Source: Methylocystaceae bacterium (lineage in GTDB: Bacteria > Pseudomonadota > Alphaproteobacteria > Rhizobiales > Beijerinckiaceae). Taken from it: a DNA stretch of 7,062 nt. Both the position numbers and the translations under genes were made by a program. The stretch is from assembly GCA_003152255.1 (NCBI GenBank), contig PLZT01000491.1, forward strand, positions 2,401 through 9,462, given 5' to 3'. The notes under the pieces were generated by a model, which saw only the letters and a program-made list of their open reading frames with translations, did no database searches and was not told where the DNA came from. Position 1 is the stretch's first letter; every line of letters starts with the position of its first letter. This document shows positions 1 to 5,393 of this stretch, piece after piece.

Positions 1-354
1 GAAGGCGTTCAGCGCTTCCTTGAAGATTCGCTGCAAGCCGCAGCGACCCGTGATCACGCAGTTTTCGGGGGCGGCGCCCATGCACTCGGCGAGCGCGAAA
101 TCGCTTTCGAGCTTGCGCACGGCCGCCCCAATCGAAATTTGCGACGCCGGAACGGCCAGCCGCAACCCGCCGCCACGCCCTCTCGTCGCCTCCACGAAGC
201 CACTCTCGATCAAGCGTCCCACCACCTTGCGCAAGTGGTTTTCCGAGATCGCGTAGGCCGCCGCGATCTCGGGGATCGTGGCCCCGCGCTCGTCGGCGAC
301 AGCAAGGAAGATCAGCGTTCTCAGCGCGAAATCGCTGTAAAGTGTCAACCGCAT
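1..354 (-). CDS. nsrR: Rrf2-family Fe-S transcriptional repressor, NsrR-like (C-terminus cut by window edge)
   Basis: The frame is open from ATG at 354 down to base 1, giving 118 codons without a stop; NsrR proteins are usually about 140-150 residues, so roughly 25-30 are missing. The N-terminus MRLTLYSDFALRTLIFLA is the classic Rrf2/NsrR opening. A winged helix-turn-helix follows (about residues 25-60, including ISENHLRKVVGRL and a glycine-rich wing RGRGGGLRL). Three cysteines, C91, C99 and C105 (CX7CX5C), fit the Fe-S cluster site. Asp8, the fourth cluster ligand known from Streptomyces NsrR, is also present. NsrR proteins bind DNA with an intact [4Fe-4S] cluster and release it when NO attacks the cluster. 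An AGAGGGG Shine-Dalgarno-like stretch precedes the start. The gene diverges from a globin gene across a spacer with an NsrR-type palindrome, so it probably represses both the globin operon and itself. Another Rrf2 member (IscR- or RirA-like) is possible, but the globin neighbour favours NsrR. Confidence 0.85.
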   Translation of the reverse strand, partial: MRLTLYSDFALRTLIFLAVADERGATIPEIAAAYAISENHLRKVVGRLIESGFVEATRGRGGGLRLAVPASQISIGAAVRKLESDFALAECMGAAPENCVITGRCGLQRIFKEALNAF

Positions 355-390
355 GGTCCGCGCCCCTCTTGCAATATCCCAGTGCCGGCG

Positions 391-419
391 TTAAAGATAC
401 ATATGATATATATCTTTAA
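391..419. promoter_or_regulatory. NsrR-type operator palindrome between nsrR-like gene and globin gene
   Basis: The outer arms TTAAAGATA (391-399) and TATCTTTAA (411-419) are perfect inverted repeats. Symmetry continues inward around G405, with a single mismatched pair (C400/A410). Reading the half-sites AAGATACATAT (394-404) and ATATATATCTT (406-416) gives the 11-1-11 layout of the E. coli NsrR site, whose half-site is AAGATGCYTTT. The site is AT-rich in a GC-rich genome. It ends 15 bp before the globin start and lies 36 bp from the regulator start, so bound repressor could block both divergent promoters. I could not define -35/-10 boxes with confidence; AT-rich hexamers overlap the palindrome itself. 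The assignment to NsrR is an inference from symmetry and context. Confidence 0.75.
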
Positions 420-434
420 GCAGAGGAGAGGGAA

Positions 435-800
435 ATGCCCACATTGTATGAACGCCTCGGAGGCACGCCGGCCGTCGAGGCCGCCGTCGACATCTTCTAT
501 CGCAGGGTGCTTGCCGACGGTCGCATTGCCCGCTTTTTCGATAATGTGAATATGGAAGAGCAGATCGCAAAGCAAAAGGCCTTTCTGACGATGGCTTTTG
601 GCGGCCCCAACAAATACACCGGCAAGGATATGCGAGAAGCTCACAAGAAGCTCGTCGCCAAAGGCTTGAATGATATGCACGTCGATGCGGTCATTGAGAA
701 TCTGTCGAGCACTCTGCGCCAACTCGGGGTTGGCGAGAAAGACGTGCTGGAAGTCGCGGCGATCGCTAATTCCGTGCGCAACGACGTTCTAAACCGTTGA
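435..800 (+). CDS. Group 1 truncated haemoglobin (TrHbN/GlbN type), probable NO dioxygenase globin
   Basis: The 121-residue protein closely follows cyanobacterial GlbN from end to end (MPTLYERLGGTPAVEAAV, KAFLTMAFGG, MREAHKKLV). Expected haem-pocket residues are visible: Tyr22 at B10, Gln43 at E7, Gln47 at E11 and the proximal His70 at F8. Two residues differ from Synechocystis GlbN. Lys46 stands at E10 where Synechocystis has the distal ligand His46. The C-terminal histidine that links covalently to the haem vinyl group (His117 there) is absent. Group 1 globins with Tyr B10 and Gln E11 turn NO and O2 into nitrate. The start is supported by AGGAGAGGG just upstream. The gene is first after the NsrR-type operator and is followed within two bases by a reductase that could re-reduce the haem. 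The protein should be cytoplasmic; no signal peptide is seen. NO dioxygenation is inferred; oxygen or nitrite chemistry is not excluded. Confidence 0.9.
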   Translation: MPTLYERLGGTPAVEAAVDIFYRRVLADGRIARFFDNVNMEEQIAKQKAFLTMAFGGPNKYTGKDMREAHKKLVAKGLNDMHVDAVIENLSSTLRQLGVGEKDVLEVAAIANSVRNDVLNR

Positions 801-801
801 T

Positions 802-1770
802 GTGGCGAGCATGACCCTGCTGACCTACCGGAGCGCGGCCATAGATATTGAGCCGGGTGAGGACGTTCTTTCGGCCCTGCTAAGAGCCGAGATAGACGCT
901 CCTCATTCGTGCCGCGCCGGCGTTTGCCAAACCTGCTTGCACCGCGCCGTCGAGGGCAGTCCTCCCGCCGCGGCGCAAGAGGGTCTGACGGAGGCGCAGA
1001 AGGCGCAGGGCTACTTCCTGGCCTGTGTATGCGTGCCTGAAACGCCCTTGACCGTTATCCCGACGGATGAGGCGGCGGCCCGCTCCGAGGTCATCGTGCG
1101 CGCGATAGATCGTCTTTCGGGCGATGTGGCGCGGCTATATCTGGAGCATGGCCCGGACTTCAGCTACCGTCCGGGCCAGTTCCTTGAACTGATCACGCCC
1201 GAAGGGCTCGGCCGGCACTATTCAATCGCAAGCGTGCCGGAGGAAGACCCCCACGTCGAACTTCATATCCGACTTCATCGCGGGGGTAGAATGAGCGATT
1301 TCGTCTCGGAGCGGTTGTCGCCGGGCGACCGTCTGCGCGTCGCCGGCCCGCTGGGAACCTGCTTCTATGAGGGGGTCGATCCTGGCCAGCCCATGGCGCT
1401 GGTCGGCGCCGGCACCGGCCTCGCGCCGCTCATGGGCATTTTGCGCGACGCGCTTCGGCGCGGTCATCGCGGGCCAATCCGGCTCTATCATGGCGCGCGC
1501 GAGCGCGCGGGCCTTTACCTCCATGATCCGCTGGAGGCGCTCGCGGCGAGGCGCGAGAACTTCACCTATGTTCCGCGAGCTTTGAACGAACCGGGGCTTG
1601 AAGGCGGCGACGTCGCGGCCGCCGTGCTGGAGCAAGAAGTAGCGCTGAAGGAAACCGCATTCTTTTTGTGCGGGGGTGAGCGACTAGTCAGCCGCCTCAA
1701 GCGCGATTTGTTCATGAAAGGCGCCAGTCTGAAACAGATCCGATCGGACGTTTTTCTGCCCGCGAATTAG
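802..1770 (+). CDS. [2Fe-2S]/FAD/NAD(P)H oxidoreductase, likely electron donor to the truncated haemoglobin
   Basis: Three domains are seen in order over 322 residues. First is a plant-type ferredoxin domain (about 1-90) with C37, C42, C45 and C75 in the CX4CX2CX29C pattern. Next is an FAD-binding barrel (about 95-190) with YRPGQFLEL, the flavin motif RHYS at 138-141 and GRMSDF at 162-167. Last is an NAD(P)-binding domain with GAGTGLAP at 202-209 and CGG at 290-292. This is the architecture of class IB oxygenase reductases such as phenol or benzoate oxygenase reductases and MmoC; no oxygenase gene is in view. The start is uncertain: GTG at 802 lies one base past the globin stop, and ATG at 811 in the same frame gives MTLLTY..., a natural ferredoxin N-terminus. 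Neither has a strong RBS, which suggests translational coupling. Its position behind the globin under the NsrR-type site suggests it passes electrons from NAD(P)H to the globin haem. The partner assignment is inferred. Confidence 0.88.
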   Translation: MASMTLLTYRSAAIDIEPGEDVLSALLRAEIDAPHSCRAGVCQTCLHRAVEGSPPAAAQEGLTEAQKAQGYFLACVCVPETPLTVIPTDEAAARSEVIVRAIDRLSGDVARLYLEHGPDFSYRPGQFLELITPEGLGRHYSIASVPEEDPHVELHIRLHRGGRMSDFVSERLSPGDRLRVAGPLGTCFYEGVDPGQPMALVGAGTGLAPLMGILRDALRRGHRGPIRLYHGARERAGLYLHDPLEALAARRENFTYVPRALNEPGLEGGDVAAAVLEQEVALKETAFFLCGGERLVSRLKRDLFMKGASLKQIRSDVFLPAN

Positions 1771-1862
1771 CCGGGGTTACGCGGCGTTCATGGAGCCCGC
1801 CCGCGTGTAGCGGCTGGGTTCGCGTGGCTTGTCTGATGGAACGCGGTCGCGCCGCCGAATTA

Positions 1863-1884
1863 TTTCGCGCGAACCAGCGCGAAA
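1863..1884. terminator. Hairpin downstream of the globin-reductase pair, possible terminator
   Basis: TTTCGCGC (1863-1870) and GCGCGAAA (1877-1884) form a perfect 8-bp stem with a six-base loop, about 90 bp after the reductase stop. No U-tract follows directly (the next bases are AATCC), although a short T-run occurs near 1900. It may mark the 3' end of the operon, but it is not a canonical intrinsic terminator and could be incidental. Confidence 0.3.
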
Positions 1885-2060
1885 ATCCGTGCTTTCTCGT
1901 TTTTATGGGCGTTTCCGCGTGGCGCGCTGGTCTCGTTCTCCGCCCACGGGCGCGTCGGGTCAGCGGCAAAAGTTAAAGCCGCCCCCTCCCACCATTCACC
2001 ATGAATCGCCATTTCAGTTAAAAAACCATGGGCTCGGATAGACCGCGAAGCGGCGAGCGA

Positions 2061-2077
2061 TTAAGTTCCCGTTAACC
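2061..2077 (+). promoter_or_regulatory. CtrA box (TTAA-N7-TTAACC) upstream of the histidine kinase gene
   Basis: TTAA at 2061-2064, seven bases GTTCCCG, then TTAACC at 2072-2077 exactly match the CtrA consensus TTAA-N7-TTAA known from Caulobacter and Brucella. The box ends 88 bp before the kinase start codon, a plausible distance for a promoter-proximal site. The match is unlikely by chance in such GC-rich DNA. It implies that the cell-cycle master regulator CtrA controls the kinase; binding itself is inferred. Confidence 0.65.
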
Positions 2078-2165
2078 GAGAGCGGCGCTGGCGCGACGGC
2101 GGTCGCTTGCCCGGCGTCCATCGCGGCGGCTTCGTCAATGCGTCAACAAGGCAAGCGAGTCCAAG

Positions 2166-4766
2166 ATGTTCGAGGACGAGCGTAACTCCACGGCGGCGCT
2201 GATCGCCGCCGATCCCGCCTTCACCTCGCTCGAGGCCTCGGGCGCGCCGATTCTCGCGGTGATGGGGACGCCGCCGCGCGTCGTTTACGCTAACGCGGCG
2301 GCGACGGCGGTGTTCGGGGCCGACCCGGCCGCGCGGCTGCTGACCGGCGGCGAGCGCGGGCTCGCGGCGGCGATCGACCGGCTGCGCGGCTCCGGCGCGC
2401 CGCGCCTGGAGCGCCTGTCGATCGACCTCGGCGCCGGCGTCCAGACCATCACCATTCTTTGCCGGCGCCTGTTCGAGAGTGACGACGCGCCCTGCTTCGC
2501 CGTCGCCGCGCTCGGCCTGCGCGCCGACGCCGGCGCCCCGCCAGAGCCCGCGCCGGACGCGATTCCGGAGCCACCCGCCCCGAAAGCCGAGGCGGAGGAA
2601 ACGTCCGCCGATCCGGCGCTCGCCGAGTTGCGCGTGCGGCTCGCCGAGCGGCATGGAGAAGCCGCCCCGCGATTCCTTTGGAAAACCGACGCCGCCGGCC
2701 GTTTCGTCGACGTGACGCATGTGCTCGGCGATGTCGTCGGCGCGCGATACGCCGATCTGCTTGGGCGCGGCGTCGAGGAGACGTCCAAGGAGATGGCGCT
2801 CGACCCCGCCTTCGCGGCCGCTCTCGCGACGCGCAAGTCTTGGAGCGGCGTCATGGTCGACTGGCCAGTCGAGGACCCCGCCTGCCGCGTCCCGACGACG
2901 CTCGGCGCGCTGCCGATTTACGACGCCGAACGCGGCTTCTCGGGTTTTCAGGGCTTTGGCGTATTGCGCCTGTCGCAGGCGACGCCGACCGCCATGACCG
3001 ACGCCGCGCCGGAAATCACGCCGCCGGAGACGGTCGAAATGGAAGCCGAGCCGCAAACGCCACCGCCTCGAGAGCCCGAATTTTCGAACGCCAATGTCGT
3101 GCCGCTGCGGCCCGCGGCGGCGCCCGAGCCCGCGAGCGCGCTGACGCCGGTGGAGCAGAACGCCTTCGACGAAATCGGCCGCGCGCTGGTCGAAAGCGCG
3201 GAGCCCGGCGACGCGCGCGACCTTTTGGGCCAGGTGACGCGCGCGATCGAAGTGACGCGGGCGATCGAAAACCCGCCCGCCGCGGACGCGGTGGACGACG
3301 CGGCGTCCCGCGCGATGGCGATGGTCGATCTTCTCCCGGTCGGCGTGCTGGTGGCGCGCGGAACCAACGCGCTCTACGCCAACCGCACGCTGCTCGATTA
3401 TCTCGGTTATCCCGACCTCGACGCGCTCGCGGCGGACGGCGGGCTGGCGCGGGTGTTTTTGGGTCGCCTGCCCGCGCGGGCGCCGTCAACCTCCCCGGTC
3501 GAGGTCCAGGCGCAGGACGGCGAGACGCTCGACGTGGACGCCCATGTTCAGAGCATCGACTGGAGCGGCGGCCCGGCGACGCTGATCAGCCTGCGCCGCG
3601 CGCGCGCCAATGCGCATACGCGCGCCGAAAATGCGCGTTTATGCGCGCAAGAAGCCGAACTCACCCGTCTTGGCGAGGAGCGCGACGCGCTCGCCGCCTG
3701 TTTCGACGGAGCCGGCGAGCCGACGGCAATCCTTGGGGCCGACGGCCGCATCGAGCGCGTCAACGCGGAATTCGCCACGCTGCTAGGCGAGGACGCGCGC
3801 ATCGTCGCGGGGCGCGATCTCGCCTCGTTGTTTCGCGACGAGGACGCGATGCGGCTCAAGGCCTTTTTCTCCCCCGGCAAGAGCGAGGCCGCCGAGGAAG
3901 CCGTTCTCGCCGTCAAAGCCCGCCGCGCCGGAGTCGCGAGGACGAAACTGTCGCTGCGCCCGCTCGGGCCCGGCCGCTTCGTCGCGCGCGCGCTGGCCGA
4001 GCCCGCGCCCGCCATGGAGAAGTCCGACTCGGAAGCCGCCCGCGAGGAGGCCGAACGCGCCAGCGCCGCGAAATCGGATTTTCTGGCGCGCGTCTCGCAC
4101 GAGATCAGAACGCCGCTCAACGCGATCATCGGCTTCGCCGAGGTGATGATGGAGGAGCGCTTCGGGCCGGTCGGCAATGAGCGCTACAAGGAATATCTCA
4201 AGGACGTGCACACCTCCGGGACGCATGTGCTGAGCCTCGTCAACGATCTGCTCGATCTCTCGAAGATCGAGGCGGGCAAGATGGAGCTGGTGCCCGAGGA
4301 TCTCGACGCCAACGCGACCATCGGCGAATGCGTGTCGATCATGCAGACGCAGGCCAATCAGCAGCGGGTCATCGTGCGGCTGTCGCTGGCGCCGCGGCTG
4401 CCGCGCATCCGCGCCGACGAGCGCTCGCTGCGGCAGATCCTGCTCAATCTCCTCTCCAACGCGGTCAAGTTCAACGAGCCGGGCGGACAGGTGATCGTCT
4501 CCAGCGCGCAGACCGACGCGGGCTTCGTCGTCATCCGCGTGAAGGACACGGGGATCGGCATGTCGGACGACGAAATCGACATAGCGCTGGAGCCGTTCCG
4601 CCAAGTCGCCACCTCGCGCAAGACCACCGGCACCGGCCTCGGCCTGCCCGTGACCAAGGCGCTGATCGAGGCCAACCACGCCTCCTTCACGATCAAGAGC
4701 CGCAAGAACGAAGGCACGCTGATAGAGGTGGCCTTCCCCCCGGCGCGGAGCTTGGCGGCGGAGTGA
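2166..4766 (+). CDS. Soluble multi-PAS sensor histidine kinase, PdhS family (PleC/DivJ homologue)
   Basis: The protein has 866 residues, with no signal peptide or membrane segment, so it should be cytoplasmic. Four PAS-like regions can be made out: about 15-120, 170-270 (starting FLWKTDAAGRFVDVTHVLG), 386-480 (MVDLLPVGVLVARG...YANRTLLDYLGY) and 508-615 (AILGADGRIERVNAEFATLL). Proline/glutamate-rich linkers lie near 125-150 and 285-310. The HisKA/DHp domain carries the phospho-acceptor His645 in VSHEIRTPLNAIIGFAEVM, followed by the PdhS-family signature FGPVGNERYKEYLKDVHTSG and LVNDLLDLSKIEAGK. The ATPase domain shows the N box (Asn765 in LLSNAVKFN), G1 box DTGIGM at 794-799, F box EPFRQV and G2 box GTGLGLP at 822-828. 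PdhS-family kinases act on the single-domain regulator DivK and, through it, on CtrA. The HEIRT sequence fits both kinase and phosphatase activity. No response regulator is adjacent. The ATG at 2166 has only a weak RBS. The Brucella PdhS and rhizobial CbrA-like kinases are the closest types I know; which orthologue this is remains open. Confidence 0.9.
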   Translation: MFEDERNSTAALIAADPAFTSLEASGAPILAVMGTPPRVVYANAAATAVFGADPAARLLTGGERGLAAAIDRLRGSGAPRLERLSIDLGAGVQTITILCRRLFESDDAPCFAVAALGLRADAGAPPEPAPDAIPEPPAPKAEAEETSADPALAELRVRLAERHGEAAPRFLWKTDAAGRFVDVTHVLGDVVGARYADLLGRGVEETSKEMALDPAFAAALATRKSWSGVMVDWPVEDPACRVPTTLGALPIYDAERGFSGFQGFGVLRLSQATPTAMTDAAPEITPPETVEMEAEPQTPPPREPEFSNANVVPLRPAAAPEPASALTPVEQNAFDEIGRALVESAEPGDARDLLGQVTRAIEVTRAIENPPAADAVDDAASRAMAMVDLLPVGVLVARGTNALYANRTLLDYLGYPDLDALAADGGLARVFLGRLPARAPSTSPVEVQAQDGETLDVDAHVQSIDWSGGPATLISLRRARANAHTRAENARLCAQEAELTRLGEERDALAACFDGAGEPTAILGADGRIERVNAEFATLLGEDARIVAGRDLASLFRDEDAMRLKAFFSPGKSEAAEEAVLAVKARRAGVARTKLSLRPLGPGRFVARALAEPAPAMEKSDSEAAREEAERASAAKSDFLARVSHEIRTPLNAIIGFAEVMMEERFGPVGNERYKEYLKDVHTSGTHVLSLVNDLLDLSKIEAGKMELVPEDLDANATIGECVSIMQTQANQQRVIVRLSLAPRLPRIRADERSLRQILLNLLSNAVKFNEPGGQVIVSSAQTDAGFVVIRVKDTGIGMSDDEIDIALEPFRQVATSRKTTGTGLGLPVTKALIEANHASFTIKSRKNEGTLIEVAFPPARSLAAE

Positions 4767-4773
4767 GGGGGTT

Positions 4774-4916
4774 CCCTTCTCCCACTTGTGGGAGAACGCA
4801 GCCCTTGCGTCAGCGAGGGTCGGATGTGGGACGCCGAGGCTTGGTTGGAACTTCCAAAGAACCCTCATCCGACCCGGCTACGCCGGGCCACCTTCTCCCG
4901 TTCCACGGGAGAAGGA
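4774..4916. repeat. REPIN-like element: two REP palindromes in inverted orientation
   Basis: Two copies of one motif face each other. Copy 1 (+ orientation, 4774-4826) has the palindrome TTCTCCCAC TT GTGGGAGAA (4777-4796), then GCAGCCC and GTCGGATG (4819-4826). Copy 2 (inverted, 4866-4915) has CATCCGAC (4866-4873), the small hairpin CCCGGC TAC GCCGGG (4873-4887), and the stem CCTTCTCCCG (4891-4900) with CGGGAGAAGG (4906-4915). The spacer contains a 13-bp palindrome, TTGGAACTTCCAA (4845-4857), close to the symmetry centre. This organisation matches REPINs (REP doublets forming hairpins), which are spread by RAYT transposases encoded elsewhere. It starts 8 bp after the kinase stop, so it may also act as a terminator or mRNA 3'-end stabiliser. 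Confidence 0.75.
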
Positions 4917-5088
4917 AGAACCGCCCAAAGCTCTCTATGTATCTAATTTTGCGACATTTTCTCCCTCAAGACCGCGACAGTTTGGCGCATGGCGAAAGGT
5001 CGCGTTTGGCGTAGCTTTCTCCTTGGCGAGGCCGATGCTTCGCTCGCGCCGATAACAAAAATCCGGCGCGGTAGGAAGACGCTCGCGC

Positions 5089-5113
5089 TTTGCGTGGCGT
5101 CGGGAAACGCAAA
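5089..5113 (+). promoter_or_regulatory. Leader hairpin abutting the RBS of the small membrane protein
   Basis: TTTGCGT (5089-5095) pairs with ACGCAAA (5107-5113) around an 11-base loop. The Shine-Dalgarno AAGGAG (5114-5119) starts directly at the foot of the stem. Such placement could affect ribosome access, but the structure is short and could be incidental. Otherwise the 210-bp stretch 4917-5126 holds no gene I can support and no promoter boxes that I can call. Confidence 0.25.
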
Positions 5114-5126
5114 AAGGAGACCGTCC

Positions 5127-5297
5127 ATGAGCACTAATATTGGTGAAGGCGAAATCTCTCCTAAGGTCACGATCTTCGCCGGCGTCGGCGCGATCGCCGG
5201 CGCCATTCTCGGCGGAGCCGTGCTGGGCTTCCCGGCCCTCATCGCCAGCACCGTCGTCTTCGGCCTCGCCGGCGGCATTTTGGGCGCGTTTTTCTAA
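5127..5297 (+). CDS. Small glycine-zipper membrane protein, 56 residues, function unknown
   Basis: I do not recognise a family. The start at 5127 is chosen because AAGGAG lies seven bases upstream; the same frame is open from 4989, but the extra 46 residues look like untranslated leader. The first 13 residues are polar (MSTNIGEGEISPK). Two hydrophobic segments follow, about 14-35 and 37-56, separated by Pro36. Both are glycine-patterned: G21-G25-G29 and G30-G34 in the first, G46-G50 and G49-G53 in the second. These GxxxG zippers favour tight helix packing, so a small helical-hairpin inner-membrane protein or an oligomer is likely. It ends in GAFF with no charged tail. It could be a membrane-stress protein, a small toxin-like or holin-like peptide, or a subunit of something encoded elsewhere; nothing nearby decides this. 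Confidence 0.7.
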   Translation: MSTNIGEGEISPKVTIFAGVGAIAGAILGGAVLGFPALIASTVVFGLAGGILGAFF

Positions 5298-5309
5298 CGC
5301 GCGGCCCCT

Positions 5310-5330
5310 CCCTCCCCGTCGCGGGGAGGG
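5310..5330. terminator. GC-rich hairpin after the small membrane protein gene
   Basis: CCCTCCCCG (5310-5318) and CGGGGAGGG (5322-5330) form a perfect 9-bp stem with a TCG loop, 12 bp after the stop codon. No U-tract follows. Palindromes of this CCCTCCCC/GGGGAGGG kind are common between genes in Hyphomicrobiales, so it may be another dispersed repeat. Its place suggests a transcript end or attenuation point between the small gene and the substrate-binding protein gene. Confidence 0.45.
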
Positions 5331-5393
5331 TTGGGCGCGGCCCGTGCAAATAATCCCGTTGATCCGACGCTGCGAACCCGGCAAGAAGGAGCG

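Larger units (their letters stand above)
1771..2165. other. Non-coding spacer of about 395 bp with a hairpin and a CtrA box
   Basis: I see no convincing gene here. Short open frames on both strands are arginine/proline/serine-rich, have no good RBS and resemble no family. The left part lies after the reductase stop and contains a loose inverted repeat (ACGCGG at 1779-1784 with CCGCGT at 1801-1806) and a tighter hairpin at 1863-1884. The right part is locally AT-richer (around 1970-2035) and carries the CtrA box listed separately, so it is probably the promoter and leader of the histidine kinase gene. Confidence 0.6.

Noticed and set aside
345..722. 125-residue open frame antisense to the globin
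   Set aside because: Overlaps a full-length, highly conserved globin and the start of the regulator; no family features.
802..1770. Reductase as MmoC of soluble methane monooxygenase
   Set aside because: The domain architecture is the same, but no mmo genes are present and the gene is tightly coupled to a globin under an NsrR-type site.
1779..1806. Loose inverted repeat ACGCGG/CCGCGT after the reductase stop as terminator
   Set aside because: Six-base stem with a 16-base loop and no U-tract; too weak to call.
1712..2041. Short open frames on both strands in the reductase-kinase spacer
   Set aside because: Low-complexity Arg/Pro/Ser-rich peptides without RBS; the region looks like operon end plus promoter.
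2061..3056. 331-residue open frame antisense to the kinase N-terminus
   Set aside because: Arg/Gly-rich, no recognisable family and no RBS; mirror of the kinase codon bias.
2678..4180. 500-residue open frame overlapping the histidine kinase on the same strand
   Set aside because: Extremely arginine/alanine/glycine-rich translation with no domain; a by-product of the high GC third positions of the kinase frame, which has clear motifs.
3783..4868. 361-residue open frame antisense to the kinase C-terminus, entering the REPIN
   Set aside because: Mirror of the conserved kinase core; starts in repeat DNA and has no independent support.
4981..5011. Direct repeat TTTGGCG (4981-4987 and 5005-5011) in the leader of the small gene
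   Set aside because: Only 7 bp, no further copies in register and no known factor; probably chance.
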